A stretch of 7,483 bases of DNA from positions 1-7,483 of the forward strand of contig CAJGDN010000045.1 of the NCBI GenBank assembly GCA_904502245.1, in the 5' to 3' direction. Each line of letters starts with the position of its first letter. Position 1 is the first letter of the stretch. The notes beneath the pieces were generated by a model. The model made no database searches. It worked only from the letters and a program-made list of their open reading frames with translations, and was not told where the DNA came from. This stretch comes from an uncultured Alphaproteobacteria bacterium (GTDB taxonomy: Bacteria > Pseudomonadota > Alphaproteobacteria > Rs-D84). The position numbers and the translations under genes are program-made. Below, piece after piece: positions 6,393 to 7,483 of this stretch.

Positions 6393-6483
6393 TGGCGGAG
6401 ACAAAGGGATTTGAACCCTTGATACGGGGTTGCCGTATACACGATTTCGAGTCGCGCGCATTCAACCGCTCTGCCATGTCTCC
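6393..6483 (-). tRNA. tRNA-Ser (anticodon CGA)
   Basis: A complete class II tRNA read on the minus strand. The acceptor stem is GGAGACA (6477-6483) with TGTCTCC, discriminator G, and the 3' CCA is encoded (TGG at 6393-6395 on the plus strand). The D arm is GCAGAGCGGTTGAATGC. The anticodon stem CGCGA/TCGTG holds the loop CTCGAAA, giving anticodon CGA (6447-6449), which reads UCG. The long variable arm ATACGG/CCGTAT is typical of serine tRNAs. The T arm is AAGGG-TTCAAAT-CCCTT. Acceptor start, discriminator G and long variable arm all agree with serine identity. TCG codons are common in the large neighbouring gene. Confidence 0.97.
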
Positions 6484-6492
6484 GTGCAGGCC

Positions 6493-6521
6493 ATTATAAT
6501 TACATTGGGATTATTTTGCAA
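6493..6521 (-). promoter_or_regulatory. sigma-70 promoter of tRNA-Ser
   Basis: Minus strand: TTGCAA (6516-6521), exactly 17 bases, then a perfect TATAAT (6493-6498). The predicted start of transcription (about 6485-6487) leaves a leader of only two to four bases before the mature tRNA 5' end at 6483. Confidence 0.7.
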
Positions 6522-6531
6522 GGGTAAAAAT

Positions 6532-6559
6532 TTGACTTTTTTACACGCTCTGCTAGACT
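6532..6559 (+). promoter_or_regulatory. extended -10 promoter of the ATL gene
   Basis: TTGACT (6532-6537), 16-base spacer, TAGACT (6554-6559), with an extended -10 element (TGC at 6551-6553). Transcription would begin six to eight bases after the -10 box, at about 6565-6567, which is the start codon of the gene itself. Confidence 0.6.
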
Positions 6560-6566
6560 GTATATC

Positions 6567-6911
6567 ATGGAAAAAACATTCAACGAACAGGTTTATGATG
6601 TTGTTGCACGCATCCCGTCTGGGCGTGTTGCTTCATTTGGTCAAATTGCACAAATGATTGGGCGACCACGTATGGCGCGCTTTGTCGGATATGCTTCTAA
6701 TAACAAGGCATCCTGGCATTTGCCATGGCATCGTGTTGTATTCAAAGACGGTTCTCTATGTTGTGGGATGGCGGATGAACAGTATCGCAAATTAAAGTCC
6801 GAAGGTGTAAAATTTGATGACGAACGGCGTGTTATTATGCCTGTTTACCAGTGGGATCCTGAACGTGATGCCGCCCCATTGGATATACGTGATTTTCCCT
6901 TGGTATTTTAA
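6567..6911 (+). CDS. atl: alkyltransferase-like (ATL) DNA repair protein
   Basis: A 114-residue protein with the winged-helix DNA-binding domain of O6-alkylguanine-DNA alkyltransferase. It has IPSGRVASFGQIAQMIG (16-32), the RMARFVGYA segment (35-43) with the arginine that replaces the flipped base, and PWHRVV (53-58). In true alkyltransferases this last motif is PCHRV with an acceptor cysteine. Here it is Trp54, as in the ATL proteins (E. coli Atl/YbaZ, fission yeast Atl1). These bind O6-alkylguanine without repairing it and, in studied cases, hand the lesion to nucleotide excision repair. The C-terminal YQWDP agrees with the ATL group. The usual Tyr of the TYG motif is Phe24 here. C65 and C66 are not at the acceptor position. 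No ribosome binding site precedes the ATG and the promoter predicts a leaderless transcript. No hairpin terminator is seen in the 32 bases before the converging peroxiredoxin gene. Confidence 0.93.
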   Translation: MEKTFNEQVYDVVARIPSGRVASFGQIAQMIGRPRMARFVGYASNNKASWHLPWHRVVFKDGSLCCGMADEQYRKLKSEGVKFDDERRVIMPVYQWDPERDAAPLDIRDFPLVF

Positions 6912-6943
6912 ACCAATAGCACACAAAATCATCTTGTCCCGGA

Positions 6944-7483
6944 TTATTTTTTGCAAATTTTCTCATAAATTTCGGCCTTGCTTAGTTTTTTATATGTTAT
7001 AAACCATGGATTAACATCGTTATGTCTGCGCATTTGCTCTGCTGTTGTTGGTGCAGGGGTCAATACATCGTCGCCTGGCATCCAGTTGGCAGGTGTGGCC
7101 ACCTTAAATTCATCTGCTGTCTGCAAACCGACCAACATTCTCCATATTTCTGACATGTTGCGCCCCAATGTAGCGGGATAGTACAGTATTGCACGAATTT
7201 TTGCCGATGGGTCAATTATAAATACCGCACGTACAGCGTGTGTATCAGATGCATTTTTATGAATCATGCCGTATTTGCGCGCTATATTCATGTCCAGGTC
7301 GTCTATTAGCGGAAATGTAATTTTTGCCCCATTTGGCATATTTGCAATTGCGTCAAACCATCCCAGGTGCGAAGACAGTGCTCCAACGGACAGTCCCAAC
7401 AGTTTTACATTCATTTTTTCAAAATCGTTTATTGTATTTTGGAATGCGATAAATTCTGTTGTGCAAACTGGGGTAAAATCGGA
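6944..7483 (-). CDS. Prx6-type 1-Cys peroxiredoxin, N-terminus outside the window
   Basis: The frame stays open to the right edge; 179 residues are visible and roughly 30-40 N-terminal residues are missing. The first visible residues, SDFTPVCTTEF, are the peroxidatic motif with the catalytic cysteine (residue 7 of the fragment). Then come NVKLLGLSVG…SHLGWFDAI, FPLIDD, the conserved arginine in AVRAVFIIDP, ILYYPATLGRN and LQTADEFKVATPANW. These identify the thioredoxin-fold Prx6 group, which reduces peroxides in the cytoplasm. The C-terminal part (PGDDVLTPAPTT…PWFITYKK) resembles the archaeal-type branch, in which the equivalent site is often WWFC; here the cysteine is Ile. The only other cysteine is third from the end (ICKK). 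An internal ATG at 7412-7414 is not the true start, because it would cut off the active site. It converges on the ATL gene. Confidence 0.94.
   Translation of the reverse strand, partial: SDFTPVCTTEFIAFQNTINDFEKMNVKLLGLSVGALSSHLGWFDAIANMPNGAKITFPLIDDLDMNIARKYGMIHKNASDTHAVRAVFIIDPSAKIRAILYYPATLGRNMSEIWRMLVGLQTADEFKVATPANWMPGDDVLTPAPTTAEQMRRHNDVNPWFITYKKLSKAEIYEKICKK

Noticed and set aside
6393..6483. tRNA-Ser 3' end as an integration site for a mobile element
   Set aside because: No integrase, no repeated copy of the tRNA end and no phage genes are visible in the window.
6430..6657. Plus-strand open frame of 75 codons across the tRNA and ATL start
   Set aside because: It overlaps the tRNA-Ser gene on the opposite strand and the real ATL frame, and shows no protein-like motifs.
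6912..6943. Possible terminator between the converging ATL and peroxiredoxin genes
   Set aside because: Only a four-base pairing (AATC/GATT) could be found, with no GC-rich stem; not enough to call.

Overview
The window looks like chromosomal DNA of an alphaproteobacterium, probably a host-associated lineage with a compact, moderately AT-rich genome. The XRE-type regulator has the 'TFQQIQKYE…SASRLFELS…PVSFFF' signature that I associate with Alphaproteobacteria, Shine-Dalgarno sites are AGGGG/GGGGG-like, and genes are tightly packed with short hairpin terminators. The exact genus cannot be fixed from the sequence alone. The large exported proteins of unknown function resemble what uncultured gut alphaproteobacteria carry, but that is an impression.

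Layout, left to right. (1) On the minus strand lies the first part of an exported protein gene, cut by the window edge. (2) Also on the minus strand is an XRE/HTH regulator (254-673) ending in its own terminator. (3) Divergent from it on the plus strand is gpmI (791-2263), a housekeeping glycolytic phosphoglycerate mutase with a terminator directly after its stop. (4) A two-gene plus-strand operon (2361-6361) fills more than half of the window. A 311-residue exported protein with four Gly/Ala-rich segments is followed, through an ATGA overlap, by a 1022-residue exported protein. The larger protein has a cysteine-rich N-terminal half, several predicted membrane segments, a VPGNE/K pentapeptide repeat and a Gly-zipper helix. 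I do not recognise either family; this pair is the best candidate for something undescribed. (5) A tRNA-Ser(CGA) gene on the minus strand converges on that operon and shares a bidirectional terminator with it. (6) Divergent from the tRNA is a small alkyltransferase-like (ATL) DNA repair gene whose promoter predicts a leaderless mRNA. (7) Converging on it is a minus-strand Prx6-type 1-Cys peroxiredoxin that runs off the right edge.

How they fit together: gpmI, the tRNA, the ATL protein and the peroxiredoxin are ordinary central metabolism, translation and stress-protection genes, apparently each with its own promoter. The operon and the leftmost gene fragment are envelope-directed products. 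The near-perfect translational coupling of the two large exported proteins suggests they act together, probably in the inner membrane and periplasm, but their function is unknown.
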